From NCBI RefSeq assembly GCF_005298075.1, contig NZ_SZZH01000006.1, positions 124,001 through 188,000 on the forward strand: a DNA stretch of 64,000 nt, read 5' to 3'. The notes beneath the pieces were generated by a model, which searched no databases, was not told the DNA's origin, and worked only from the letters and a program-made list of their open reading frames with translations. The stretch comes from Nakamurella flava. GTDB lineage: Bacteria; Actinomycetota; Actinomycetes; Mycobacteriales; Nakamurellaceae. The position numbers and the translations under genes were made by a program. Positions 51,562-62,716 of the stretch are shown here, piece by piece (the first letter of the stretch is position 1; each line of letters opens with the position of its first letter).

Positions 51562-52605
51562 ATGCGAGCACTTTTCAAAGCCGAGAAGAGCCCGGGCCTG
51601 GAGTGGACCGAGCGACCGGACCCGATCGCCGGACCCGGTGACGTCGTCGTCAAGGTCCTGCGCACCGGCATCTGCGGCACCGACCTGCACATCCACCGCT
51701 GGGACGACTGGGCCGCCGGCATCGTCGACGCCCCGCTCATCCCCGGCCACGAATTCTTCGGCGAGGTCGTCGAGATCGGCTCCGATGTGCGCGATGTCGC
51801 CGTCGGCCAGCTCGTCTCCGGGGAGGGCCACATCGTCTGCGGCACCTGCCGCAACTGCCGCGCCGGCCGACGCCAGATGTGCATCCGCACCATCAGCCTG
51901 GGCGTGCAGCGGGACGGCGCCTTCGCCGAGTACGTCAGCATCCCCGCGGTCAACGTGTGGGTGCACCAGTCGCACGTCGACCCGGACGTCGCCGCGATCT
52001 TCGACCCGTTCGGCAACGCCGTGCACACCGCGCTGTCGTTCCCCGTCATCGGTGAGGACGTCCTGGTCAGCGGGTGCGGGCCCATCGGCCTGATGGCCAT
52101 CGCCGTGGCCCGGCACGCCGGGGCCCGGTTCGTCGTCGGTACGGACGTCAGCCCGTCCCGCCTCGACCTGGCCCGCAAGGTCGGCGCCGACGAGGCCGTG
52201 GACGTACGGACGCAGACCATCGCCGAGGTGCAGCAGAGCCTGGGCATGCGCGAGGGTTTCGACGTCGGCTTCGAGATGTCCGGTGCCCCCACGGCACTGT
52301 CGTCGATGATCGACTCGATGAACCACGGCGGCCGGATCGCCATCCTCGGCCTGGCCGCCGAGCCGTTCGGCGTCGACTGGGGCAAGGTCGTCACCCACAT
52401 GCTCACGCTCAAGGGCATCTACGGCCGCGAGATGTTCGAGACGTGGAACGCGATGGCGGCCATGCTGCAGACCAGCGCGCCGCTGCGCGAGGCGGTGGCG
52501 TCGGTCATCACCGACCGCATCCCGGCGCGCGACTGGGAGCAGGGTTTCGCGGCGGCCGCGGCCGCCGGCACGGGCAAGATCGTTCTCGACTGGACGGTGA
52601 TCTAG
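51562..52605 (+). CDS. tdh: L-threonine 3-dehydrogenase
   Basis: A 347-residue zinc alcohol dehydrogenase-family enzyme oxidising threonine to 2-amino-3-ketobutyrate. [16 protein letters not shown] and GHEFFGEV hold the catalytic zinc, [15 protein letters not shown] the structural zinc, [20 protein letters not shown] the NAD site; the IHRWDDW motif is typical of Tdh. It is followed two bases later by KBL, its pathway partner. The two produce glycine and acetyl-CoA. Confidence 0.95.
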   Translation: MRALFKAEKSPGLEWTERPDPIAGPGDVVVKVLRTGICGTDLHIHRWDDWAAGIVDAPLIPGHEFFGEVVEIGSDVRDVAVGQLVSGEGHIVCGTCRNCRAGRRQMCIRTISLGVQRDGAFAEYVSIPAVNVWVHQSHVDPDVAAIFDPFGNAVHTALSFPVIGEDVLVSGCGPIGLMAIAVARHAGARFVVGTDVSPSRLDLARKVGADEAVDVRTQTIAEVQQSLGMREGFDVGFEMSGAPTALSSMIDSMNHGGRIAILGLAAEPFGVDWGKVVTHMLTLKGIYGREMFETWNAMAAMLQTSAPLREAVASVITDRIPARDWEQGFAAAAAAGTGKIVLDWTVI

Positions 52606-52607
52606 AG

Positions 52608-53789
52608 ATGTACACGACCATGCGCGACCACCTGAGCGCTGAGCTCGCCGGTATCGAAGAGGCGGGCCTGCGCAAGCGGGAACGCGGGATCGCCGGTCCT
52701 CAGGGCGCTCTCATCACCGCCGACGGGCAGGAGGTGCTGAACTTCTGCGCCAACAACTACCTCGGTCTGGCCGACGACCCGGCCCTGGTGCAGGCGGCCA
52801 AGCGCTCGCTAGACGAATGGGGTTACGGCCTGGCTAGTGTCCGCTTCATCTGCGGCACCCAGGACCAGCACCTCGAACTCGAACGCCGGCTCTCGGCCTT
52901 TCTGGGCACCGACGACACCATCCTCTACGCATCGTGTTTCGACGCGAACGGGGGCGTCTTCGAGACGCTGTTCGGCCCGCAGGACGCGATCATCTCCGAC
53001 GCGCTCAACCACGCGTCGATCATCGACGGCATCCGGCTGTCGAAGGCCCAGCGGCTGCGCTACGCCAACCGCGACATGGCCGATCTCGAGGAGCAGCTGA
53101 AAGCGAGCAAGGACGCCCGGTTCCGGGTGATCGTCACCGACGGCGTCTTCTCCATGGACGGGTACATCGCCCCGCTGGCGCAGATCTGCGACCTGGCCGA
53201 TCAGTACGACGCGCTGGTGTTCGTCGACGACTCCCACGCCATCGGCTTTCTCGGCGAGAACGGCCGCGGCACCCCCGAGTACTGCGGGGTGGCGGACCGG
53301 GTCGACATCCTCACCGGCACGTTCGGCAAAGCCCTCGGTGGGGCGTCCGGCGGGTACGTCGCCGCCCACCAGGAGATCGTCGACCTGCTGCGGCAGCGGT
53401 CCCGGCCCTACCTGTTCTCCAACACCCTGGCTCCGTCGATGGTCGCCGGCACCCTCGCGGCGCTGGATCTCATCGACTCCTCCGACGAGCCGCGGAAGCG
53501 CCTGCAGGCCAACGCCGAACGCTTCCGGGCGGGGATGACGGAGGCCGGGTTCGACCTGCTGCCCGGCGAGCACCCCATCGTCCCGGTGATGTTCGGGGAC
53601 GCGGCGCTGACCGCGCGGATCGCCGACGAGATGCAGCACCGGGGCATCTACGTCACCGCGTTCAGCTTCCCGGTCGTCCCCCGGGGCGCGGCGCGGATCC
53701 GGGTGCAGTTGTCCGCCGCGCACACGTCCGAGCAGATCGACCGCTGCGTCGAGGCTTTCGTGGCCGCCCGGGCCGCGCACACCGCCTGA
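52608..53789 (+). CDS. kbl: Glycine C-acetyltransferase (2-amino-3-ketobutyrate CoA ligase)
   Basis: A 393-residue PLP alpha-oxoamine synthase. [51 protein letters not shown] and [13 protein letters not shown] (PLP lysine) are intact and closer to KBL than to other family members. It cleaves 2-amino-3-ketobutyrate with CoA to glycine and acetyl-CoA. It starts two bases after the tdh stop, which fixes the pathway. Confidence 0.96.
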   Translation: MYTTMRDHLSAELAGIEEAGLRKRERGIAGPQGALITADGQEVLNFCANNYLGLADDPALVQAAKRSLDEWGYGLASVRFICGTQDQHLELERRLSAFLGTDDTILYASCFDANGGVFETLFGPQDAIISDALNHASIIDGIRLSKAQRLRYANRDMADLEEQLKASKDARFRVIVTDGVFSMDGYIAPLAQICDLADQYDALVFVDDSHAIGFLGENGRGTPEYCGVADRVDILTGTFGKALGGASGGYVAAHQEIVDLLRQRSRPYLFSNTLAPSMVAGTLAALDLIDSSDEPRKRLQANAERFRAGMTEAGFDLLPGEHPIVPVMFGDAALTARIADEMQHRGIYVTAFSFPVVPRGAARIRVQLSAAHTSEQIDRCVEAFVAARAAHTA

Positions 53790-53802
53790 TCGCTGGGGAT
53801 CG

Positions 53803-54489
53803 ATGATGGACGACACGGCGCTAACGATCCTGCGGGTCGCCGACCTGCTCGGGGTCCTCGGCTGCGCGCTGCTCGGCGGCCTGGTCGCGCGGCAGCGCGG
53901 TTTCGACCCGATCGGTTTCGCCGTGCTGGCCGTCGTCTCCGGTCTGGGCGGCGGCATCGTCCGCGACGTGCTGCTCGGTCAGGGCGCCCCCGTCGCCCTG
54001 ACCGACGGCACCTACTTCGCCGTCGCCCTCACCGGGGCGGCGGTCGCCTACCTGATCCCACTGGGCGGCCGGATCTGGAGCCGCGGGTTCCCCATCGTCG
54101 ACGCCGTCGCCCTCGGCTGCTGGGCCGCCGCCGGCACCCAGAAAACCCTGGCCTATGGCCACAGTTGGCAGACCGCCGTGGTTCTCGGCACCGTCACCGC
54201 CGTCGGTGGCGGGGTCATCCGCGACCTGCTGATCCGCCAGGTGCCGACCGTCTTCGGCGGCAACACCCTGTCGGTCACCCCGGCGATCCTGGCCGCCAGC
54301 ACCATGGTCGCGTTCCACGCCGTCGGGCTGACCACGGTCGGACTGCTGGCCTGCACGGCGGTCGGCGCCACGCTGAGCCTGCTCGCCCATCACCGGCACT
54401 GGACGCTGCCCGGCGCCCTCACCCCGCGCTGGTGGGGCCGGCCGCTGCGCCCGCGGCTGCGTCGCTCCCCCCGTCAGCCCGTCGGCTGA
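53803..54489 (+). CDS. TRIC/UPF0126 (glycine transporter) family membrane protein
   Basis: A 228-residue, seven-helix membrane protein made of two repeats; each has the GGG-x2-RD motif (SGLGGGIVRDVLL and AVGGGVIRDLLI). Family members are prokaryotic TRIC cation channels, and the family is also named for glycine transport. Lying 13 bases after KBL and before an amino acid permease, a role in glycine export or uptake is attractive but unproven. The C-terminal 20 residues are Arg/Pro-rich. Confidence 0.85.
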   Translation: MMDDTALTILRVADLLGVLGCALLGGLVARQRGFDPIGFAVLAVVSGLGGGIVRDVLLGQGAPVALTDGTYFAVALTGAAVAYLIPLGGRIWSRGFPIVDAVALGCWAAAGTQKTLAYGHSWQTAVVLGTVTAVGGGVIRDLLIRQVPTVFGGNTLSVTPAILAASTMVAFHAVGLTTVGLLACTAVGATLSLLAHHRHWTLPGALTPRWWGRPLRPRLRRSPRQPVG

Positions 54490-54564
54490 CCCCACCACTT
54501 CCCGCCAGCTCCCCTGTCCCGCCGGCCGATCGGCCCGCGGGTTCACCGTGTGAAAGGTCCACCC

Positions 54565-56087
54565 ATGTCGACAACTGCGGCCGACGACGCCCGCGCGACC
54601 GATCCTGCCCCGGCTGCGGATCGGGACGTCCACCAGCTCGCCCAGCAGGCCGAGTTCCAGGCCGAGGACGCCGGCTATCACAAGGGTCTGAGCAAGCGGC
54701 AGATCCAGATGATCGGCATCGGCGGGGCCATCGGCACCGGCCTGTTCCTCGGCGCGGGTGGCCGGTTGGCCGCCGCCGGACCGGGGCTGGTCTTCGTCTA
54801 CGCGATCTGCGGCTTCTTCGCGTTCCTCATCATGCGGGCCCTGGGTGAGCTGATCCTGTACCGCCCGGCGTCCGGGTCGTTCGTCTCCTACGCCCGCGAG
54901 TTCTTCGGCGAGAAGGCCGCTTTCGCGGTCGGCTGGCTGTACTGGCTGAACTGGGCGGTCATCGCGATCGTCGACACCACCGCCGTCGCGCTCTACATGA
55001 ACTTCTTCAAGAAGTACGTCGCCTGGATGGGCACCGTCCCGCAGTGGACGTGGGCGCTGCTGGCGCTGATCCTCGTCGTCTCGCTGAACATGATCTCGGT
55101 CAAGGTGTTCGGTGAGATGGAGTTCTGGTTCGCCCTCGTCAAGGTGGCTGCGCTGGTCGCGTTCCTGCTCGTCGGCACCTACTTCGTCGTCTTCGGCACC
55201 CCGATCGACGGCCACGAGGTCGGCTTCTCGCTGATCACCGATAACGGCGGCTGGTTCCCCAACGGCATCCTGCCGCTGCTGATCGTCACCCAGGGCGTCG
55301 TCTTCGCCTACGGCTCGATCGAGCTGGTCGGCACCGCCGCCGGTGAGACCAAGAACCCCGAAAAGGTCATGCCGCGCACCATCAACGCGGTCGTCTTCCG
55401 CATCGCCATTTTCTACGTCGGCTCGGTGCTGCTGCTCGCCCTGCTGATGCCGGCGGGCTCCTACAAGGCGGGCGAGAGTCCGTTCGTCACGTTCTTCTCG
55501 TCCATCGGCATCAACGGCGTGGACGCGATCATGAACCTCGTCGTGCTGACTGCCGCGCTGTCGTCGCTGAACGCCGGCATGTACTCGACCGGCCGCATCG
55601 TCCGCTCGCTGGCCGCGGCCGGCAGCGCCCCGAAGTTCACCGGGAAGATCAGCAAGTCCGGCGTCCCCTACGGCGGCATCCTGCTGACCGGCGTCGTCGC
55701 CCTGCTGGGCGTGGGGCTCAACGCGATCGTCCCCGAGCAGGCCTTCGAGATCGTCCTCAACATCTGCTCGCTGTGCCTGATCGCCGCGTGGGGTGCGATC
55801 GTCCTGTGCCAGCTGCGGCTGTGGCAGTGGGCCAAGCAGGGCAAGGTCAAGCGGCCGGCGTTCCGGATGTTCGGCGCCCCCTACACCGGCCTGCTGACCG
55901 GACTGTTCCTCATCGGCATCATGGTCCTCATCGCGCTCGACTACCCGGTCGGGACCGCGACGTTCGGGCTGTTCGCGCTGGTGGTGCCGATCCTGATCGG
56001 CGGCTGGTTCCTGGTCCGCAAACGCGTGACCGCCCTCGCTGCTGAACGGGCCCTGCAGGCGGGCGACGACGCGAGGAGGGTGGAGGC

Positions 56088-56091
<4 letters not shown>
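54565..56091 (+). CDS. Amino acid permease, AAT/APC family
   Basis: A 508-residue permease with twelve helices. [24 protein letters not shown] is the helix 1 signature of the AAT family (GabP, CycA, AnsP), and [29 protein letters not shown] is the helix 6 motif. ATG 54565 has an AAAGG site. Its stop overlaps the second serine dehydratase as ATGA, so serine, or serine with glycine and alanine, is a likely substrate. Confidence 0.9.
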
Positions 56092-57470
<1,379 letters not shown>

Positions 57471-57471
57471 G

Positions 57472-58263
57472 TCACCAACCACACGCTTGGAGGCACTCCT
57501 CCAGCGCGGGCAGCGCGCGCTCGCCGAAGTGCCGGACGTTGTTGAGGCGCTTGTGCAGCTGCAGCGCGAACTGCCGGTCCTCGAAGCCGGGGTCGATCGG
57601 ATACTCGTCCTGGTAGGCCGCCCAGAACTCCTCCAGAGGGTCGGACGCCCGGCGCAGGTAGGCCAGGTCCAGCTCACGGTCCGCGTAGCTGACGGACGGG
57701 TCGACCAGCCAGCGCCCGGCGACGACGTTGCCCGGCCACAGGTCGCCATGGGTCAGGCACGGTCGTCCACCGCCGGGCGTGGCGGCCAGCAACTCCTGCA
57801 GTGGCCCATCTGCGGCCACCTCGACGCGACGCCGCAGGTCTTCGGAGATGTCGGCGTGCCGCAGATGGTGAAGCACCCGACGCTCGACGTAGAACGTCGG
57901 CCAGTCGTCGGCCCAGGTGTTGTCCTGCTCGAACAGACCATGGAAATTGTTGCGGTGCCACCCGAACCGGTCGTTGGTCGTCCGGTGCATGCGAGCCACC
58001 GCCCGACCCAGTTCGCCCCACGCGGGCGGCCCGTCGACCTCCTCCAGCACCAACTGCCAGTCGGCGACGTGCAGCACCGCGGGGGTCGGGACGCCCGCGG
58101 CGGCCTGCGCGGCGAGGCCCTCGGCTTCGGTGTCGGCCGGGTACGGCGTGTGCTTGACGATCACCCGCCGACCGTCGGCCAGCCGGGCGCGGACGGTGCG
58201 GGCGATGAGACCGCCGGAGAGCACCTCGAGTTCGTCCCAGGGCAGCGGATCAACGGGGTTCAC
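57472..58263 (-). CDS. Fructosamine kinase family protein
   Basis: A 263-residue APH-like kinase. VIVKHTPYPADTEAEGLAA has the ATP lysine, LTHGDLWPGNVV the catalytic Asp-x4-Asn loop and WLVDPSVSYADRELDLAYL the metal-binding Asp; FHGLFEQDNTW and FYVERRV are typical of fructosamine-3-kinases. Bacterial members phosphorylate protein-bound or free ketosamines in sugar-adduct repair. It converges on the serine dehydratase gene with one base between stops and is divergent from the xi-class GST gene. Confidence 0.9.
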   Translation of the reverse strand: MNPVDPLPWDELEVLSGGLIARTVRARLADGRRVIVKHTPYPADTEAEGLAAQAAAGVPTPAVLHVADWQLVLEEVDGPPAWGELGRAVARMHRTTNDRFGWHRNNFHGLFEQDNTWADDWPTFYVERRVLHHLRHADISEDLRRRVEVAADGPLQELLAATPGGGRPCLTHGDLWPGNVVAGRWLVDPSVSYADRELDLAYLRRASDPLEEFWAAYQDEYPIDPGFEDRQFALQLHKRLNNVRHFGERALPALEECLQACGW

Positions 58264-58452
58264 AGCTCAGACGTACCCGGACCGGCCAGAGAAAGACAAT
58301 TCGACCCGGTGCCGAGATGGGTCGAGTCCTCAAGGGCCCTCAAGAGGCAGCTGATGCGGCCACCTACGGGGGGCACCCGAAATCCGGCAACACCCGGTCG
58401 GGACGGGGGATCACCCGTGTCACCCGGCGTCGCGATGGGCAGGATGGAGAGT

Positions 58453-59499
58453 ATGAGCGAGCAACGACGTACCGGGGCCAGCCAGAGTCTGGGCGAGGGC
58501 GAGAAGAGCGGCAGTTTCGAGCGGGACACCCGCTACATCACCGACCGGATCACCGTCGACGGGCGGGACGGCTGGCCCGTGGAGGCCGGCCGTTACCGCC
58601 TCGTGGTCTCCCGGGCCTGCCCGTGGGCGAGCCGCACCGTCATCGTGCGCCGCCTGCTGGGCCTGGAGTCGGCCATCTCGATGGGCATCTGCGGCCCCAC
58701 CCATGACGAACGGTCGTGGACGTTCGACCTCGACCCGGGCGGCGTCGACCCGGTGCTCGGCTACGAGCGACTGCAGCAGGCGTTCTTCGCGCGCTTCCCC
58801 GACTACCCGCGCGGCATCACCGTGCCGGCGATGGTCGACATCCCCACCGGCGGCGTCGTCACCAACGACTACAAGCAGATGGACATCGACCTCGAGACGC
58901 AGTGGACCGCGCATTTGCGGGACGGGGCGCCCGACCTGTACCCGGAGAAGTACCGGGACGAGATCGAAGAGGTCGACAAGATCGTCTACCCGGAGATCAA
59001 CAACGGCGTCTACCGCTGCGGTTTCGCGACCGCCCAGGACGCCTACGAGAAGGCGTTCGACCGGCTGTTCACCGCGATGGACACCATCAGCGAACGGCTC
59101 AGCAAGCAGCGTTACCTGGTCGGCGACACCATCACCGAGGCCGACATCCGCCTGTTCACCACGCTGGTCCGGTTCGACCCCGTCTACCACAACCATTTCA
59201 AGTGCAATCTCCGCAAATTGTCGGAGATGCCGGTGCTGTGGGCCTACGCGCGAGACCTTTTCCAGACCCCCGGTTTCGGTGACACCGTGGACTTCGTCCA
59301 CATCAAGCAGCACTACTACGAGGTGCACACGTCGATCAATCCGACCCAGATCGTCCCGGCCGGCCCGGACCTGACGAACTGGTGGGACGCGCACCACCGC
59401 GAGGAACTCGGCGGTCGCCCGTTCGGTGACGGCACTCCCCCGCCCCCGGTGCAGCCGGACGAGCAGGTGCCGGACGGGCACGGCGCCCCCCGGTCCTGA
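58453..59499 (+). CDS. Glutathionyl-hydroquinone reductase family (xi-class GST, ECM4-like)
   Basis: A 348-residue ECM4/YqjG-type protein. C56 in SRACPWASRTVIVRRL is the catalytic cysteine; DERSWTF, TVPAMVDIPTGGVVTNDYKQMDIDL and the all-alpha C-terminal half (TEADIRLFTTLVRFDPVYHNHFKCNLR) are family hallmarks. In an actinomycete the thiol co-substrate is probably mycothiol, so the real reaction would be reductive removal of mycothiol from quinone adducts. ATG 58453 has a GGAG site. Confidence 0.92.
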   Translation: MSEQRRTGASQSLGEGEKSGSFERDTRYITDRITVDGRDGWPVEAGRYRLVVSRACPWASRTVIVRRLLGLESAISMGICGPTHDERSWTFDLDPGGVDPVLGYERLQQAFFARFPDYPRGITVPAMVDIPTGGVVTNDYKQMDIDLETQWTAHLRDGAPDLYPEKYRDEIEEVDKIVYPEINNGVYRCGFATAQDAYEKAFDRLFTAMDTISERLSKQRYLVGDTITEADIRLFTTLVRFDPVYHNHFKCNLRKLSEMPVLWAYARDLFQTPGFGDTVDFVHIKQHYYEVHTSINPTQIVPAGPDLTNWWDAHHREELGGRPFGDGTPPPPVQPDEQVPDGHGAPRS

Positions 59500-59505
59500 C
59501 TGCGG

Positions 59506-60099
59506 TCAGATCTCGGCGACCCGGGACACCACCCGGGTCAGCGAGGGCTCCTTCGGCGTGGACCCGGCCCCAAACCGCACGGGCGGGTCCACGGGCCGGA
59601 GTTCGCCGAGGTCCTTGCCGTCCAGGTGGACGGTCGCGGCGGTGATGCGGTGCAGGTCGATCGCCGAGTACCACTCGCGGCGCTTCTTGTTGCCGGCACG
59701 CGTGCGGACGCCCTTCATGGCCACCCGGGCGACCGGGTCGGTCACCGACGTCCACCACTTGGCCCGGGCCAGCCGACGCGGCACCGCGTACAGCAGCCAG
59801 CCGATCGACGGACGGCTGCCGACCTCAAAGGTCAGCACCAGGCCATCGGAGGTGATCTGCCAGGTGCGGCCGTCACGGACCCGCAGCACCGGCGTCACCC
59901 GGATCTCGTCGAACGTGTACGTCTCGGCGATGAAGTCGGCGAGTTCCTGGGAGGGGGCGAGCAGGATGCGCTGACCGTCGGGGCGTTCCATCATCACGTC
60001 GGTCACCGAGCCGTACGGCGACAGCGGCCACATGCCGACGACGAGCCGGGTCCCCTCTTCGGTCCCGATCCCCGCGATGGCGCCGTCGAACAGCTGCAT
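59506..60099 (-). CDS. Conserved actinobacterial protein of unknown function
   Basis: A 197-residue soluble protein, not assigned. It begins MQLFDGAIAGIGTEEGTRLVVG with SPYGSVTDVMMERPDGQR and ends in a basic segment. ATG 60099 has a TACGGT box exactly six bases upstream and so is probably leaderless. It converges with the GST gene, six bases apart. Confidence 0.65.
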   Translation of the reverse strand: MQLFDGAIAGIGTEEGTRLVVGMWPLSPYGSVTDVMMERPDGQRILLAPSQELADFIAETYTFDEIRVTPVLRVRDGRTWQITSDGLVLTFEVGSRPSIGWLLYAVPRRLARAKWWTSVTDPVARVAMKGVRTRAGNKKRREWYSAIDLHRITAATVHLDGKDLGELRPVDPPVRFGAGSTPKEPSLTRVVSRVAEI

Positions 60100-60105
60100 G
60101 CCCTC

Positions 60106-60111
60106 ACCGTA
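60106..60111 (-). promoter_or_regulatory. -10 box of leaderless promoter
   Basis: On the minus strand this reads TACGGT, then six bases, then ATG 60099. Confidence 0.5.
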
Positions 60112-60159
60112 GGCCAGAGGGCCGACAACGAAGGAGTGCCCAGCCGCCGGGCGCCGCGC

Positions 60160-60993
60160 TCACAGACGACTGACACCCGACAGGGCGAACAGCACCAGAT
60201 CAGCGGCCGCCACGACCAGGACCAGCAGGAACAACGCCCGTCCGGCGGGCCGACGGGATCCGAGCACGGCGGCCGCCCCGGCCACCGCCGCCAGAGCGAC
60301 GAGCAGCAGCCACCGCCACCAGGTGGTGGACGCGGCGCCGTCCCAGACGGGGCCGAACAGCACGACGATCGAGCCGGCGAACAGCAGCACGGGGCAGGCG
60401 ATCGCGGTACCCCGGGCCCCGAGCCGGTGGGGCAGGCCGCGGACGCCGGTGGCCGCGTCGTCGGCCAGGTCGGGCAGGACGTTGGCCAGGTGGGCGCTGG
60501 CGCCCAGGACCGCCCCGGCGACCATCGCCCACCCGGGTGGCCAGCGCGGCGGATCCGCGGACAGGGTCGCGACGGCCGGGAGCGCACCGAACGCGACCAG
60601 GTAGGGGACGACCGATAAGGCCGTCGCCTTGGCCCCCGCGTTGTAGACCAGCCCGGACACCAGGATGGCCAGCGAGGCCACCGCCCCGGCCGGGCCGAGG
60701 AGCAGGGAGAACACCAGGCAGCCGACGGTGGCCGCCGCGGCGGCCAGACCGACCGTGCGGATGCCCAGCGCCCCCCGGGCCACCGGCTTGTCCGTACGGC
60801 CGGCGACCTGGTCGCGGCGGGCGTCGATGGCATCGTTCGACCAGCCGATGGCCAGCTGCCCGGTCAGCACCGCCAGCACCACGAGTACGGCGGTCAGTGC
60901 GGGCAGGCCGGCGAGCAACGCCAGACCGGCGGACAGCCCGGTGACGGCCGCGGTGGGGACGGGGTGGCAGCTGGCCACCAGGGCACGCAGCAT
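60160..60993 (-). CDS. UbiA-family prenyltransferase
   Basis: A 277-residue membrane enzyme with about eight helices. NDAIDARRDQVAGRTDKP is the first Asp-rich motif (NDxxDxxxD) and NVLPDLADDAATGVRGLP the second, placing it among UbiA enzymes that attach prenyl groups to aromatic or other acceptors; the short length resembles EboC-like members. ATG 60993 has GGAGG upstream; a GTG at 61005 would add four residues. It is divergent from the type III PKS operon and could prenylate its product. Confidence 0.88.
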   Translation of the reverse strand: MLRALVASCHPVPTAAVTGLSAGLALLAGLPALTAVLVVLAVLTGQLAIGWSNDAIDARRDQVAGRTDKPVARGALGIRTVGLAAAAATVGCLVFSLLLGPAGAVASLAILVSGLVYNAGAKATALSVVPYLVAFGALPAVATLSADPPRWPPGWAMVAGAVLGASAHLANVLPDLADDAATGVRGLPHRLGARGTAIACPVLLFAGSIVVLFGPVWDGAASTTWWRWLLLVALAAVAGAAAVLGSRRPAGRALFLLVLVVAAADLVLFALSGVSRL

Positions 60994-61089
60994 TTCCCTC
61001 CCCACCTCCCGTCAAACGCATTCCGGCGCATCGGATTTCGGCTGGTCGTTACGCTCTTCAGATCCCGGACGTTCCGAACTCCTGCACCG

Positions 61090-61095
61090 TACTGT
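61090..61095 (+). promoter_or_regulatory. -10 box ahead of the type III PKS gene
   Basis: TACTGT stands six bases before ATG 61102. The spacer GGAGAA could also act as a ribosome site, so leaderless expression is less sure here. Confidence 0.45.
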
Positions 61096-61101
61096 GGAGA
61101 A

Positions 61102-62166
61102 ATGACGTCGCTGGCCGCGGTCCACGGAGTGCTGCCGCCGCACCGCTACCCACAGGACAAGATCACCGAGGCGTTCGCCGAGCTGGTCGGGGTCGGGCCG
61201 GACCGGGTGGAGCTGCTGCGCCGGATCCACGCCAACGCCCGGGTCGACAGCCGCTCCCTGGCCCTGCCGTTGGAGCAGTACCGCGAACTGACCGACTTCA
61301 GCGCCGCGAACGACGCCTGGATCACCGTCGCCGAGGACCTCGCCGTGCAGGCCATCGAGGGCGCCCTGGCCCAGGCTGGGCTGGCGGCCGACGAGATCGA
61401 CGTGCTGTTCTCCACCACCGTCACCGGCCTGGCCGTGCCCTCCCTCGACGCGCGGATCGCCCGGCGGCTGGGCCTGCGGCCCGACATCAAGCGGGTACCG
61501 CTGTTCGGGCTCGGCTGCGTCGCCGGGGCGGCCGGCATCGCCCGGATGCACGACTATCTCAAGGGCTGGCCGGACCAGGTCGGCGTGCTGCTCTCGGTCG
61601 AGCTCTGCTCGCTGACCGTGCAGCGGGACGACACGTCGATGGCCAACCTGGTCGGCTCCGGGCTGTTCGGCGACGGCGCCGCCGCGGTCGTCGCCGTCGG
61701 GTACCAGCGAGCCGCCCGCGAAGGGACGGCCGGACCGCGGGTGGTCGCCACCCGCAGCGCGCTCTACCCGGACACCCAGGGCGTGATGGGGTGGGACATC
61801 GGCGCCACCGGGTTCCGGATCGTGCTGACCAGCGAGGTCCCGGACCTGGTGCACCGTCACCTCGGCGATGACGTGCGCGCCCTGCTGGCCGACCATGGCC
61901 TGACGACCGACGACGTGGCCGCGTGGGTGTCGCATCCCGGCGGCCCGAAGGTCATCGAAGCCATCGAGTCCGAGCTGGGCGTCGGCCCCGAGGCCCTGGA
62001 ACTGACGTGGCGGTCGCTGGCCGAGATCGGCAACCTCTCGTCGTCCTCGGTGCTGCACGTGCTGCGCGACACCCTGCGGGACCGGCCCCCGTCACCGGGT
62101 TCGACCGGGGTGCTGATGGCGATGGGCCCGGGGTTCTGTGCCGAGCTCGTGCTGCTGGAATGGTGA
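61102..62166 (+). CDS. Type III polyketide synthase
   Basis: A 354-residue chalcone-synthase-fold enzyme. The catalytic triad is C139 (FGLGCVAGAAG), H278 (VSHPGGPKVIEA) and N311 (IGNLSSSSVL). Its order with an ICMT-like methyltransferase and an FAD monooxygenase matches the Streptomyces srsABC phenolic-lipid operon, so an alkylresorcinol, alkylpyrone or similar lipid is the likely product. ATG 61102 is used on the -10/GGAG context. The next gene starts eight bases past its stop. Confidence 0.92.
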   Translation: MTSLAAVHGVLPPHRYPQDKITEAFAELVGVGPDRVELLRRIHANARVDSRSLALPLEQYRELTDFSAANDAWITVAEDLAVQAIEGALAQAGLAADEIDVLFSTTVTGLAVPSLDARIARRLGLRPDIKRVPLFGLGCVAGAAGIARMHDYLKGWPDQVGVLLSVELCSLTVQRDDTSMANLVGSGLFGDGAAAVVAVGYQRAAREGTAGPRVVATRSALYPDTQGVMGWDIGATGFRIVLTSEVPDLVHRHLGDDVRALLADHGLTTDDVAAWVSHPGGPKVIEAIESELGVGPEALELTWRSLAEIGNLSSSSVLHVLRDTLRDRPPSPGSTGVLMAMGPGFCAELVLLEW

Positions 62167-62173
62167 CGGCCCG

Positions 62174-62716
62174 GTGATCGCGTACACGCTGTTCGTGCTG
62201 GCCGTCGGGGTCGAGCGGCTGGCCGAGATGGTCGTCTCCAAGCGTCATCTCGCCTGGGCGCTGGCCCGTGGTGGGCGGGAGTACGGCCGCGGGCACTTCC
62301 CGCCGATGGTCGCCCTGCACACCGCGCTGCTGCTCGGCTGCGTGGCGGAGGTGTGGCTGCTGGACCGGCCGTTCCTGCCGTGGCTGGGCTGGCCGATGGT
62401 CGCAGTCGTGGTCGGCACCCAGGCGCTGCGCTGGTGGTGCATCCGCACCCTCGGCTCGCAGTGGAACACCCGGGTCGTCGTAGTGCCGGGGATGCCGCTG
62501 GTCAGCGGTGGGCCGTATCGCTGGTTCAAGCATCCGAACTACGTGGCCGTCGTGCTGGAGGGCATCGCCCTGCCGCTGGTGCACAGCGCGTGGATCACCG
62601 CGGTGGTGTTCACGCTGCTCAACGCCTGGTTGCTGCGGGTGCGTCTGGGGGTCGAGAACCGGGCGTTGCTGGATTCCGAGCTGCCCCCGGCCGACCGGTC
62701 GGCCGCACCGCGGTGA
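62174..62716 (+). CDS. ICMT-like membrane methyltransferase
   Basis: A 180-residue membrane protein with about five helices. LGSQWNTRVVVVPGMPLVSGGPYRWFKHPNYVAVVLEG is the SAM-binding region of isoprenylcysteine carboxyl methyltransferase-like proteins (the RxxKHPNY segment). In srs-type operons such an enzyme O-methylates the polyketide ring. GTG 62174 is chosen because it is the first start in frame after the PKS stop. Confidence 0.88.
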   Translation: MIAYTLFVLAVGVERLAEMVVSKRHLAWALARGGREYGRGHFPPMVALHTALLLGCVAEVWLLDRPFLPWLGWPMVAVVVGTQALRWWCIRTLGSQWNTRVVVVPGMPLVSGGPYRWFKHPNYVAVVLEGIALPLVHSAWITAVVFTLLNAWLLRVRLGVENRALLDSELPPADRSAAPR